Shown here piece by piece: positions 6,946 through 14,001 of a stretch of 15,097 nucleotides of DNA. Each line of letters starts with the position of its first letter. Position 1 is the first letter of the stretch. Both the position numbers and the translations under genes were made by a program. The DNA is from JAVBOV01 sp031550205 (GTDB lineage Bacteria > Pseudomonadota > Alphaproteobacteria > RF32 > CAG-239): NCBI GenBank assembly GCA_031550205.1, contig JAVBOV010000048.1:1-15097 (forward strand), in the 5' to 3' direction. The notes under the pieces were generated by a model that made no database searches, was not told the DNA's origin, and worked only from the letters and a program-made list of their open reading frames with translations.

Positions 6946-7774
6946 TCAGAAAAAACTTGGCATAATCGCAGGAGGTGGCAGCATCCCCCGCATGCTTATT
7001 GAACATTGTCAGAATATCGGCAGAGAGTTTTTTGTGCTGGCGATTAAAGACAATGCCGATGCTTCTTTGGTAAACGAGGGCATTCCGCATTTGTGGATTA
7101 GGCTGGGGCAGGCCGGAACGGGTTTTAAGGCTTTTTCTGCCGAAAAGGTTGAAGAAGTGGTGATGATCGGCACCATTAAGAGGCCGGGTTTTTTTGACTT
7201 GATTCCCGATTTGAAAACGGCGGCGTTTTTTGCCAAAGTTGGTGCAAAATCTTTGGGAGACGACGGTTTGCTTAGAGCCGTGGTTAAGGAGATTGAAGCC
7301 GAAGGCATTAAGGTTATGGGAGTGCACGAAGTTTTGACCGATATTTTGGTTAAGGAAGGCGTTTTGGGCAGATATAAGCCCGATAAGCAGGCGGTTCTTG
7401 ACATTAAACGCGGAATGCGCGTGGTGCACGAGCTGGGCAAACTTGACGTGGGTCAGGCCGTGGTGGTGCAGCAGGGAATTGTTTTGGCAGTGGAAGGCAT
7501 TGAGGGAACAGACGAGCTTTTGCGCCGCTGCAAGAACTATAAGCGCAAGGGAGACGGCGGAGTTTTGGTAAAAATCAGGAAGCCGCAGCAGGATATGCGC
7601 ATAGATTTGCCGACAATCGGCGTTAAAACGGTGCTTAACGCGCATGAGAGCGGGCTTAGAGGAATTGTGGTTCATGCACGTAATGGCTTGATTGTTGATG
7701 AAAAAGAAGTTATAAAGTTAGCAGATGATAAAAAAATGTTTATTATGGGCGTGGAGCCTTTGGATTATTTATAA
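6938..7774 (+). CDS. lpxI: UDP-2,3-diacylglucosamine pyrophosphatase LpxI
   Basis: LpxI (DUF1009 family) hydrolyses UDP-2,3-diacylglucosamine to lipid X and UMP. It is the functional replacement for LpxH in most alphaproteobacteria and several other groups. The 278-residue product shows KLGIIAGGGSIPRMLIEHC at 6-24, MIGTIKRPG at 76-84, GDDGLLRAVVKEIE at 107-120, GQAVVVQQGIVLAVEGIEGTD at 172-192 and RIDLPTIG at 221-228. Asp223 in the last motif probably corresponds to the catalytic Asp described in the Caulobacter enzyme. The ATG at 6938 is preferred over an in-frame GTG at 6932, because CAGG at 6929-6932 then sits 5 nt upstream. It overlaps lpxA by 8 nt and lpxB by 1 nt (TAATG). Confidence 0.95.
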   Translation: MNNQKKLGIIAGGGSIPRMLIEHCQNIGREFFVLAIKDNADASLVNEGIPHLWIRLGQAGTGFKAFSAEKVEEVVMIGTIKRPGFFDLIPDLKTAAFFAKVGAKSLGDDGLLRAVVKEIEAEGIKVMGVHEVLTDILVKEGVLGRYKPDKQAVLDIKRGMRVVHELGKLDVGQAVVVQQGIVLAVEGIEGTDELLRRCKNYKRKGDGGVLVKIRKPQQDMRIDLPTIGVKTVLNAHESGLRGIVVHARNGLIVDEKEVIKLADDKKMFIMGVEPLDYL

Positions 7775-8970
7775 TGGTGAAAATATATCTTATAGCCGGA
7801 GAACCTTCCGGAGATGCTTTGGGCGGAAGATTGATGAAAGCCCTGAAAAAAAAGGACGCAAGCATTCAGTTTTTCGGAGTGGGCGGAGAGTCTATGGAAA
7901 AGGAGGGCCTGCGCTCTCTTTTTGATATTTCAGACCTGGCGATTATGGGTTTGGCAGAGGTTATTCCCAGTATTCCCAAGGTTTTGGCCAGAATCTATCA
8001 GACGGTTGAGAATATTGCAAGAGTGCAGCCGGATGTGGTGGTGACCATTGACAGCTGGAGCTTTTCTTCACGCGTGCACAAGGCGCTTCGCAAGAAAAAA
8101 TTCGGCATTACCCAGGTTCACTATGTGGCGCCGCAGGTTTGGGCCTGGAAGAAAAAACGCGCCAGAACCATGTATAAATATATTGATCATTTGCTGACTT
8201 TGCTGCCGCAAGAGCCGAAATATTTTACACCCTATCATCTGAAGACGACTTTTGTGGGGCACCCGGTGATTGAGAGTTCGGTGGCAACCGGCGGAGTTAA
8301 AGATTTTCATGATAAGTTTAATATCAGCGACAGAAAAAAGATTGTATCGGTTTTGCCGGGGTCGCGCCATAATGAGGTTTCAAGACTGCTGCCGATATTT
8401 TTGGCGGCAGCCGAAAGGTTATATGCAAAAGACCATCACTTATATTTTGTGATTCCGACGGTTAAGACCGTGGCAGCCAGGGTTAGAGATATTGTTAAGA
8501 ACTCTAAACTGCCTTTGAGTGTGATTGAAGGAGAGGAAGACCGGCACAATGCCATTAAGGCTTCAAGCGTGGCCATGGCGGCGTCGGGCACGGTGGCTTT
8601 GGAACTGGCGATTGCCAACGTTCCGCATATTGTGGCTTATCGGGTTTCTCCGCTGTCCGCCTTTATTGCCAGGCTGGTTTTGAAAATTCAGTTTGTGAAC
8701 CTTTCCAACATATTATTGGGGCGCGAGATTGTACCGGAGCTTATACAAGAGCGCTGCGTGAGCGGCAATATTGAGCATTATCTGGAAGGGCTTTTGAAGC
8801 ACGATGCCTTATATGACAAGCAGATGTCAGGTTTTAAGAAAGTGAGAGAGCTTTTGGGTATGGGCAAGCAAACCCCGAGCGAAAAAGCCGCAAACGTGGT
8901 TTTGCATTTGGCAAAACATGAGAAATGTGCGCCTAATGTGGACTGCATATATGATGTGGTTAAAAAATAA
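7774..8970 (+). CDS. lpxB: Lipid-A-disaccharide synthase LpxB
   Basis: LpxB (glycosyltransferase family 19) joins lipid X and UDP-2,3-diacylglucosamine into the beta-1,6-linked disaccharide of lipid A, at the inner face of the cytoplasmic membrane. The 398-residue product has GEPSGDALGGRLMKAL from residue 9, FGVGGESMEKEG at 34-45, MGLAEVIPSIPKVL at 58-71, VAPQVWAWKKKR at 118-129, VGHPVIES at 161-168, LPGSRHNEV at 194-202, and the nucleotide-binding SGTVALELA at 271-279. The catalytic-Asp segment reads TIDSWSF at 91-97; family members more often have a Pro or Gly before the Phe, but the Asp is kept. The ATG shares a base with the lpxI stop, and no good ribosome site is near, so it likely depends on termination-reinitiation. 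Confidence 0.97.
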   Translation: MVKIYLIAGEPSGDALGGRLMKALKKKDASIQFFGVGGESMEKEGLRSLFDISDLAIMGLAEVIPSIPKVLARIYQTVENIARVQPDVVVTIDSWSFSSRVHKALRKKKFGITQVHYVAPQVWAWKKKRARTMYKYIDHLLTLLPQEPKYFTPYHLKTTFVGHPVIESSVATGGVKDFHDKFNISDRKKIVSVLPGSRHNEVSRLLPIFLAAAERLYAKDHHLYFVIPTVKTVAARVRDIVKNSKLPLSVIEGEEDRHNAIKASSVAMAASGTVALELAIANVPHIVAYRVSPLSAFIARLVLKIQFVNLSNILLGREIVPELIQERCVSGNIEHYLEGLLKHDALYDKQMSGFKKVRELLGMGKQTPSEKAANVVLHLAKHEKCAPNVDCIYDVVKK

Positions 8971-10951
8971 TTTTATTGAGGAACAAGAGCGTTGGTTTGC
9001 GGCCGTGCCGGCGGTGTTTGGAGCCGGCATTGCTCTTTATTTCTTTTTGCCTTTTGAGCCCTCTCTATGGATGACTTTAGCATTTATTGAGCTTTTGGTT
9101 TTGGCGGCATATTTTTGCCGCTTTAATAATAATATGCTTTTGGTTTTGGCAGCTTTGGCCATATTTATTTTGGGGTTTAGCAATGCGCAGCTGCAGGCCT
9201 TCAGGACGGCTAAGCATTATCAGACATATAATATTGGCAAGACGTATCTTAAAGGAAAGGTGAAGGCGGTTGATTACAGCCGCAGCGGAAAGCCGAGACT
9301 GACTTTGGAAAATCCGCAAGATTTTGATGAGAATGTTTTAAAAGGCAAGGTGATGATTACTTTGCTTGCCAGAGAAACCAATGTTAAGCCCGGAGACTGC
9401 GTGGAGCTGGCGGCAGATGTGAAGGAGCCGCTTAAGACTTTGGTGGTTGGAGGGTATCAGTTTTCACGCAAGTATTTTTTTGAAAATGTCAGCGCATCGG
9501 GCTTTGCTTTAAGCCGCGCGGTTAAGGTGCAGTGCGCGGAAAGCAGCGGCTGGAGAGAGAAGTTTGATTTCGGGGTGCAGGGCTTAAGGCGGAAAATTGC
9601 TTTGAAAATTAAGGCGGTTTTGCCGGCCGATGAAGCCAGCGTTACCAGTGCGATTGTGGCGGGGGATAAAAACGCGATTAATGAAAAGCTGTTTGAGCAG
9701 TATCGAGATTCAGGCCTGGCGCATTTTTTATCAATTTCAGGTTTGCATATGAGCATGATTGCGGGTTTGATGTTCTTTTTGGTGCGCTTTGCTTTGGTTT
9801 TGATTCCGCCGATTTCTCTTAGGTGTGACACTAAAAAAATTGCGGCGGTTTTGGCGTTTTTGATGAGCGCTTTTTATCTTTTGATATCGGGTGCGGAGAT
9901 TCCGGCTGAGCGGGCGTTTATTATGACCTCGATTGTGCTGCTTGGGGTTTTGGTTTCTAGGCGGGCGATTTCAATGCAGAACATTGCCTGGGCGGCGCTG
10001 GTGATTTTGATTTTTTATCCGGAAGCCTTGGTTGGCGCCAGTTTTCAGATGTCTTTTGCGGCTGTGGTTTGCTTGATTGCGTTTTATGAAAAATATGCGG
10101 GGGCGCTTCACCGATTTCTTAACCGCGGCGGTTTTTTGAGAATTGTTTTTGTTTATGTTGGCGGAATTTTGGCATCGGACTTGGTGGCAAGTTTGGCCAC
10201 ATTGCCGTTTTGCGTGTATCACTTTAACCGAATTTCGGTTTATACCACGCTGGGAAATTTGCTGGCGGGGCCGGTGATTGGGTTGATTATTATGCCTTTT
10301 GTTCTGCTCTCGATGATTTTGATGCCTTTGGGGCTTGAGGCTTGGGCTTTAAAAATTACGGGCTTTGGGGTTAATTTGGTGAACAAGACCACGGCCTGGG
10401 TGGCGGGAATGGAAGGCTCTTCTTATCAGATATTATCCATGCCGGCTTGGGGTTTGGCGCTGATAGCGGTTGGCGGAGTTTGGCTTTGCGTCTGGCAGAA
10501 ACAGTGGCGAAGATGGGGTTGGGTCGGAATTGTTTTGGGAGCTTTAAGCGTGTTTGCGACCGAAGTGCCGGATGTGATGGTTAATGAGAACGGGAGTTTG
10601 ATTGCGGTTAAGGATAACTCAGGAAATATGGTGATTTTGCCGGCGCGGGGCAAAAGTTTTGAGAAGAAAATCTGGCTGGAAAAATTTGCAAGCAGGGCTT
10701 TAAGCGCTGAGGAAGCGGATAGGTTAAAAGAGATTTATAAGGGTGAGAAAATTGATAAGAATTGGCTGGATTTGGAGTGTTTTGACCCCACCCAACCTCC
10801 CCTTAAAAAGGGAGGAGTTAAAGTTGTTTGTTTTTATAAAGGGATTATTTTGCAAGACTTGCCAAAGGGTGCTAGTATTTGGATTGAGAAGGGCGGTTTG
10901 AGGGTTGAGAGTGTGGATGGATATGTTGGGAAGAGGTATTGGAATAGGTGA
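8951..10951 (+). CDS. comEC: ComEC/Rec2-family DNA-uptake channel protein
   Basis: ComEC is a polytopic inner-membrane protein thought to pass single-stranded DNA into the cytoplasm during natural transformation. From the most upstream ATG (8918) the frame gives 677 residues. In that numbering, two membrane helices at about 29-90 are followed by a soluble OB-like DUF4131 region at about 95-205. The competence domain covers about 245-525, with GLAHFLSISGLHMSMIAG at 266-283, SGAEIPAERAFIM at 324-336, GASFQMSF at 373-380 and TLGNLLAGP at 444-452. The tail (about 550-677) is not a metallo-beta-lactamase, which is common in alphaproteobacterial ComEC. The start is uncertain: ATGs at 8918, 8936, 8951 and 8954 all overlap lpxB; 8951 has GTGGA 8 nt upstream. 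A DPTQPPLKKGG segment in the tail (residues 623-633) appears to come from an inserted palindrome. Other late-competence genes are not in the window. Confidence 0.93.
   Translation: MMWLKNNFIEEQERWFAAVPAVFGAGIALYFFLPFEPSLWMTLAFIELLVLAAYFCRFNNNMLLVLAALAIFILGFSNAQLQAFRTAKHYQTYNIGKTYLKGKVKAVDYSRSGKPRLTLENPQDFDENVLKGKVMITLLARETNVKPGDCVELAADVKEPLKTLVVGGYQFSRKYFFENVSASGFALSRAVKVQCAESSGWREKFDFGVQGLRRKIALKIKAVLPADEASVTSAIVAGDKNAINEKLFEQYRDSGLAHFLSISGLHMSMIAGLMFFLVRFALVLIPPISLRCDTKKIAAVLAFLMSAFYLLISGAEIPAERAFIMTSIVLLGVLVSRRAISMQNIAWAALVILIFYPEALVGASFQMSFAAVVCLIAFYEKYAGALHRFLNRGGFLRIVFVYVGGILASDLVASLATLPFCVYHFNRISVYTTLGNLLAGPVIGLIIMPFVLLSMILMPLGLEAWALKITGFGVNLVNKTTAWVAGMEGSSYQILSMPAWGLALIAVGGVWLCVWQKQWRRWGWVGIVLGALSVFATEVPDVMVNENGSLIAVKDNSGNMVILPARGKSFEKKIWLEKFASRALSAEEADRLKEIYKGEKIDKNWLDLECFDPTQPPLKKGGVKVVCFYKGIILQDLPKGASIWIEKGGLRVESVDGYVGKRYWNR
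10796..10815 (+). repeat. Palindrome inside the comEC reading frame
   Basis: CCTCCC at 10796-10801 and GGGAGG at 10810-10815 form a 6-bp inverted repeat around an A/T-rich centre (CTTAAAAA), preceded by a C-run from 10786. It encodes part of DPTQPPLKKGG, a Pro/Lys/Gly stretch unlike its surroundings. C-rich/G-rich palindromes of this style are common dispersed repeats in bacteria. Only one copy is in the window, so repeat status is inferred. Confidence 0.5.
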
Positions 10952-10994
10952 GTGCTCAGGGGCAGGGGTCGGTGGTCAGTGATGGCAGGTAAAT

Positions 10995-11034
10995 AAAAAA
11001 CCCGGGAGGATGGAGATCCTGCCCGGGTTTTTTT
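10995..11034. terminator. Bidirectional intrinsic terminator between comEC and the minus-strand orphans
   Basis: A-run 10995-11000, CCCGGG 11001-11006 plus AGGAT 11007-11011, loop GGAG, ATCCT 11016-11020, one bulged G, CCCGGG 11022-11027, then T-run 11028-11034. The 11-bp GC-rich stem flanked by A and T tracts works in both directions. It lies between convergent genes: 43 nt after the comEC stop and 2 nt after the stop of the minus-strand gene at 11037. The preceding stretch 10952-10994 is G-rich noncoding sequence. Confidence 0.92.
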
Positions 11035-11036
11035 GG

Positions 11037-11390
11037 TTATTTGAACTTTGTACCGTTGTAGCTATAGTAGCTTTGGGAGTATTTGCTTCCTGCGATGACG
11101 AAATGTTTTTTGAATTTAACAACCGTCTCATAGCTTAACAATAAAGTTGCTTGCAGGGTTTGCCCGTCAAAAAAGTGGAGGTGATATTTTCCATTATCAA
11201 ATTTTGAGATTACAAATCCTTCTTTCTTGATATGGACAGTTGCGCTTTCTTTAGAAATAAAGAATGTTCTTTCAAAGCATGAATTATTACTGCCTCCAGT
11301 TCCTTTATAGGTATAAACATTAATGTTTATATCATCTATTGTAATAAAGCCGCTGCCGCTGCCTAAGTCATATCCTTTTATTTTTTCCAT
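11037..11390 (-). CDS. Orphan 117-residue protein, paralogue of its upstream neighbour
   Basis: I do not recognise this family. The product is 117 residues, rich in Lys, Tyr, Phe, Ser and beta-branched residues. It has no signal peptide or membrane helix and is probably all-beta. It shares a layout with the adjacent 117-residue gene: a basic start (MEKIK against MKKVK), a GF pair at 14-15, VHIKKEGFVI at 52-61 against VRIKDNGLVI, and YYSYNG near the end (108-113) against YYNYDG. The pair therefore arose by tandem duplication. Only 14 nt separate it from the upstream paralogue, so they should share a transcript that ends at the bidirectional terminator just downstream. No Shine-Dalgarno is visible; the ATG follows ATTATT. 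The region looks more AT-rich than the lipid A block, which may mean recent acquisition. Confidence 0.75.
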   Translation of the reverse strand: MEKIKGYDLGSGSGFITIDDININVYTYKGTGGSNNSCFERTFFISKESATVHIKKEGFVISKFDNGKYHLHFFDGQTLQATLLLSYETVVKFKKHFVIAGSKYSQSYYSYNGTKFK

Positions 11391-11404
11391 AATAATGTGT
11401 AAAT

Positions 11405-11758
11405 TTAGTTTCTTTTGGTTTGTATTAGAGAGCCGTCGTAATTGTAGTACGCTGAAACAGATTTGTTTATGTATTTTCTTACGCTGTTTCTTTGGAAACG
11501 GATACGACCGGCATCTTCAATAGTCTTGGTATTTTCTAAATTAAGGTTAAAGAAATAAGCATTGTGGTTGAGAATGATGTTGCTGTTGGTTCTGATTACA
11601 AGACCATTGTCTTTTATGCGCACTTTGCCACCTTTATTGTGAGTGCTGAAAACGAATGTTACTTGGCCGTCTTTTTCACGATAAATGCGGATTTCTTTTG
11701 AAGTTTTTACCAAAAAGCCGTTAGGCAATCTGAATACTTTTGCTTTTACTTTTTTCAT
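11405..11758 (-). CDS. Orphan 117-residue protein, upstream member of a tandem paralogue pair
   Basis: Function unknown. It begins MKKVKAKVFRLPNGFLVKT and is strongly basic, with predicted beta strands throughout. It has VRIKDNGLVI at 46-55, an Asn-rich middle (58-74), and YYNYDG at 104-109 before a basic tail QTKRN. Position and motifs line up with the next gene, which has exactly the same length. Identity is low outside the shared motifs, so the duplication is old or the copies diverged fast. No Shine-Dalgarno is seen; ATTATT directly precedes the ATG, as in its paralogue. No secretion signal is visible. A structural or ligand-binding small beta protein is possible, but nothing in the sequence decides it. 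Confidence 0.75.
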   Translation of the reverse strand: MKKVKAKVFRLPNGFLVKTSKEIRIYREKDGQVTFVFSTHNKGGKVRIKDNGLVIRTNSNIILNHNAYFFNLNLENTKTIEDAGRIRFQRNSVRKYINKSVSAYYNYDGSLIQTKRN

Positions 11759-11826
11759 AATAATATAGATTTAATGATTATTTCTTTAGTAGAAAGGCGT
11801 CATTATGAGTGTGGTGGAGAATTTGT

Positions 11827-11853
11827 GGATCCTTCACTGCGTTCAGGATGACG
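11827..11853 (-). repeat. Stop-proximal palindromic repeat, short-core copy
   Basis: On the minus strand it reads GTCATCCTGAAC...GAAGGATCC, with ATCCT/AGGAT arms (11829-11833, 11845-11849) around an 11-nt core. It begins 9 nt after the stop of the orphan gene at 11862. It shares its ends with the elements at 12305-12353 and 14062-14150. There is no T-tract, so it is not a standard terminator. Confidence 0.65.
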
Positions 11854-11861
11854 CGGATTTT

Positions 11862-12221
11862 TTACTCTTCCTTTAGCATTTTTGACATCTCGTCGAGCAT
11901 TTTTTGCACTTTTATGGCGGTTTCTTGCAGCTTGTCTTTAACAAAAGCGTTGTTCATGTCTATGCTCAAAGATGAACTCGGCTTGTTGGTGTTTGCTGCA
12001 AGAACTTGGCTTTCTCCAATCACAGATATTGCGCCGTGAAGGTATGAAAGGACGTGTCCGGCTCCGATTATGGCAATGTCTTGTTGTTTGCGGGGGAGGG
12101 CGCCGAAAAAATCCAAGGGCTTTTTATGCTCAAATACTTCGCCAAAGGCTTCTCTGGCGGCATAATAGGCATCGGTGTCTTCAAATGCTTTTTTGATTTC
12201 TTGTTTTTCTTGTTCGGTCAT
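11862..12221 (-). CDS. Orphan 119-residue cytoplasmic protein
   Basis: Not recognised. From ATG 12221 the product is 119 residues: an acidic helical start (TEQEKQEIKKAFEDTDAYY), a central region DIAIIGAGHVLSYLHGAISVIG at about 48-69 that is hydrophobic but probably buried rather than membrane-spanning, a Ser/Asn linker, and a C-terminal amphipathic helix at about 91-119 with heptad-like spacing (VQKMLDEMSKMLKEE) that suggests oligomerisation. The frame stays open up to 12314, but the promoter at 12256-12284 would start transcription downstream of that, so the ATG at 12221 is chosen. IIGAG resembles a dinucleotide-fold turn, but the protein is too short for such a domain and I do not claim it. 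No Shine-Dalgarno is visible. Confidence 0.75.
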   Translation of the reverse strand: MTEQEKQEIKKAFEDTDAYYAAREAFGEVFEHKKPLDFFGALPRKQQDIAIIGAGHVLSYLHGAISVIGESQVLAANTNKPSSSLSIDMNNAFVKDKLQETAIKVQKMLDEMSKMLKEE

Positions 12222-12255
12222 AATGATAAGTTTTAATAATTTTTGTAATGGGTGG

Positions 12256-12284
12256 AGTTTAGAGGCGTTGGACAAAAATGTCAA
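12256..12284 (-). promoter_or_regulatory. Near-consensus sigma-70 promoter for the 119-residue orphan
   Basis: On the minus strand, TTGACA (12284-12279) is a perfect -35. It is followed after exactly 17 nt by TAAACT (12261-12256), a good -10. Transcription would begin near 12249, leaving a leader of about 28 nt to the ATG at 12221. It is the best promoter match in the window and suggests constitutive expression. Confidence 0.75.
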
Positions 12285-12304
12285 GAAGATTTTGTAAATT
12301 GCCG

Positions 12305-12353
12305 AGATCCTCACGCCTGACCGCCAAAATTTGGTGGTCAGGCTCAGGATGAC
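12305..12353 (-). repeat. Stop-proximal palindromic repeat, 29-bp core copy
   Basis: The outer arms ATCCT/AGGAT (12307-12311, 12346-12350) enclose a nearly perfect palindrome: GCCTGACC at 12315-12322 continues to a 14-bp arm ending 12328, matched by 12330-12343 with one G-T wobble. On the minus strand the element starts with GTCATCC, 5 nt after the prfC stop. No T-tract follows, so it is better described as a repeat or 3' stability hairpin than an intrinsic terminator. Confidence 0.75.
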
Positions 12354-12358
12354 GTTTA

Positions 12359-13927
12359 TTAGCCGATGGTTTCTCTGGTGGTGTTGAATTTTACCTTGGG
12401 GAAGTCTTCTTGGGTTTTGTTAAGGTGCCAGGCGTTGCGGCTCAGGAAGACTGCGGCTCCGTCGTGGTCGGTGGCCAGGTTCATTTTGTTAGCCTCTTGG
12501 AATTTTTTCATAATTTCTTTGTCGGCACATTCTACCCAGCGGGCGGTGAAATATTGGGTGGCTTCAAACAAGACCGGAATGTTAAATTCGTTTTTGATGC
12601 GGTCGGCCATGACGTCAAACTGCAGGGTTCCGATGGCGCCGACAATCCATTCGGCACCGATGCTCGGTTTAAACACCGAAGCGCCGCCTTCTTCGGCAAT
12701 TTGCTTTAAGGCCTCGCCCAAGTGTTTGGATTTTAACGGGTCGGTGGCGCGGATGGATTTTAAGAGCTCCGGAGCGAAGCTGGGGATGCCGGTGAACTGC
12801 AGTTTTTCACCTTCAGTCAAGGTATCGCCGATGCGCAATTGTCCGTGGTTCGGGATGCCGATGATGTCTCCGGCAAAAGCGTCTTCAACCACATCGCGGT
12901 CTTGGGCCATGAAAATGACCGGTGTTGGCACCTTTATATCTTTGCCAGTTCTAACCTGCAAGAGCTTCATGCCGCGTTTGAAGTGGCCGGAGCAGATGCG
13001 GGTGAAGGCAATGCGGTCGCGGTGTTTGGGGTCCATATTGGCCTGAATTTTGAACACGAAGCCGGTGACTTTGGGCTCGTTTGGCTTAACCTCGCGCTCT
13101 ATGGTTTTTTGTGAGCGTGGTTTGGGGGCCATTTTTTGCAGGCCGTCCAAAACTTCTCTGACGCCGAAATTGTTGACGGCGCTACCAAAGAAAACCGGAG
13201 TTAAGTGGCCTTCTAAATAACTTTCCAAATCAAACTTGGGGCATAGCTCGCGCACCATGGTGACATCTTCACGCAGTTTGGCGGCCATGTGGGCAGGGAG
13301 CAGGGTGTCTATCTTGGGGTCGTCCAGGCCCTTGGCTTGTTCAATGATGTCATTGGCGCCGGCTTTTTTGTTCATTAAAATCAGTTGGTCGTTGATGAGG
13401 TCATAACAGCCCAGAAAATCTTTGCCCATGCCAATCGGCCAGCTGGCGGGGGTGACGTCTAAGGCCAGAGTTTTTTCAATGTCGTCTAAGATGATGAACG
13501 GGTCTTGGCCTTCGCGGTCGAGTTTGTTGACAAAGGTGATAATCGGCACATTGCGCAGGCGGCAGACCTCAAAAAGTTTTTTGGTTTGGGTTTCAATACC
13601 TTTGGCAACGTCTAAAACCATTACGGCAGAATCGACCGCAGTGAGTACACGATAGGTGTCTTCAGAAAAATCTTCGTGGCCGGGGGTATCTAAAAGATTG
13701 AATTTGGTGTTTTTATAGTTAAAGGTCATGACCGAAGAGGCAACGGAAATGCCGCGTTCCTGTTCAACCTTCATCCAGTCGGAGCGGGCGCGGCGGGCAT
13801 CGCCGCGGGCCTTTACGGCGCCGGCCTGAGCAATGGCGCCGCCGAAATAGAGCAGTTTTTCAGTTAAGGTGGTTTTGCCGGCGTCGGGGTGGGCAATGAT
13901 GGCGAAGGTTTTTATGGTTGGATTCAT
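12359..13927 (-). CDS. prfC: Peptide chain release factor 3 (RF3)
   Basis: RF3 is a translational GTPase that recycles RF1 and RF2 from the ribosome after peptide release. The product is 522 residues from ATG 13927 (E. coli 529). GTPase motifs in order: G1 AHPDAGKTT at 12-20, the switch region SDWMKVEQERGISV at 49-62, G3 DTPGHEDFS at 80-88, and G4 NKLD at 134-137. The RF3-specific ASWPIGMG follows, then an EF-Tu-like domain 2 and the RF3 C-terminal domain (IGAEWIVGAIGTLQFDV and YFTARWVEC). An in-frame ATG at 13942 would add five residues, but it lies only about 10 nt from the predicted transcription start. 13927 has a weak GAGA 8 nt upstream. The gene is flanked by repeats on both sides and has its own promoter, so it is probably monocistronic. 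Confidence 0.97.
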   Translation of the reverse strand: MNPTIKTFAIIAHPDAGKTTLTEKLLYFGGAIAQAGAVKARGDARRARSDWMKVEQERGISVASSVMTFNYKNTKFNLLDTPGHEDFSEDTYRVLTAVDSAVMVLDVAKGIETQTKKLFEVCRLRNVPIITFVNKLDREGQDPFIILDDIEKTLALDVTPASWPIGMGKDFLGCYDLINDQLILMNKKAGANDIIEQAKGLDDPKIDTLLPAHMAAKLREDVTMVRELCPKFDLESYLEGHLTPVFFGSAVNNFGVREVLDGLQKMAPKPRSQKTIEREVKPNEPKVTGFVFKIQANMDPKHRDRIAFTRICSGHFKRGMKLLQVRTGKDIKVPTPVIFMAQDRDVVEDAFAGDIIGIPNHGQLRIGDTLTEGEKLQFTGIPSFAPELLKSIRATDPLKSKHLGEALKQIAEEGGASVFKPSIGAEWIVGAIGTLQFDVMADRIKNEFNIPVLFEATQYFTARWVECADKEIMKKFQEANKMNLATDHDGAAVFLSRNAWHLNKTQEDFPKVKFNTTRETIG

Positions 13928-13958
13928 TGATTGATTTCTCATAAGTTAAATTGAGAGT

Positions 13959-13987
13959 TGTATAATGGAAAAAAGGAATTAGGTCAA
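13959..13987 (-). promoter_or_regulatory. prfC promoter
   Basis: On the minus strand, TTGACC (13987-13982) and TATACA (13964-13959) are spaced by 17 nt. The predicted transcription start is near 13952, which gives about 25 nt of leader before the ATG at 13927. The terminal repeat of the element at 14002-14150 ends 15 nt upstream of the -35. Confidence 0.65.
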
Positions 13988-14001
13988 GTTTTAATGAGAA
14001 A

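Noticed and set aside
8918..8970. Frame fusion or frameshift between lpxB and comEC
   Set aside because: Both proteins are complete at this junction. The overlap is an ordinary coupled gene boundary with several candidate ATGs.
10952..10994. G-rich GGTCGGTGGTCAG stretch after comEC as a dispersed repeat copy
   Set aside because: It shares only a 9-mer (GGTGGTCAG) with the core at 12333-12341, has no inverted arms, and could be chance; not enough to call a repeat.
11037..11758. Toxin-antitoxin or immunity pair for the two small adjacent genes
   Set aside because: The two proteins are paralogues of each other with equal length and no known toxin, DNA-binding or immunity motif, so the usual pair logic does not apply.
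12315..12343. Hairpin after prfC as an intrinsic terminator
   Set aside because: The stem is strong, but on the coding (minus) strand it is followed by GTGAGG-type sequence and not a T-tract, and its ends match the other repeat copies. Reported as a repeat instead.
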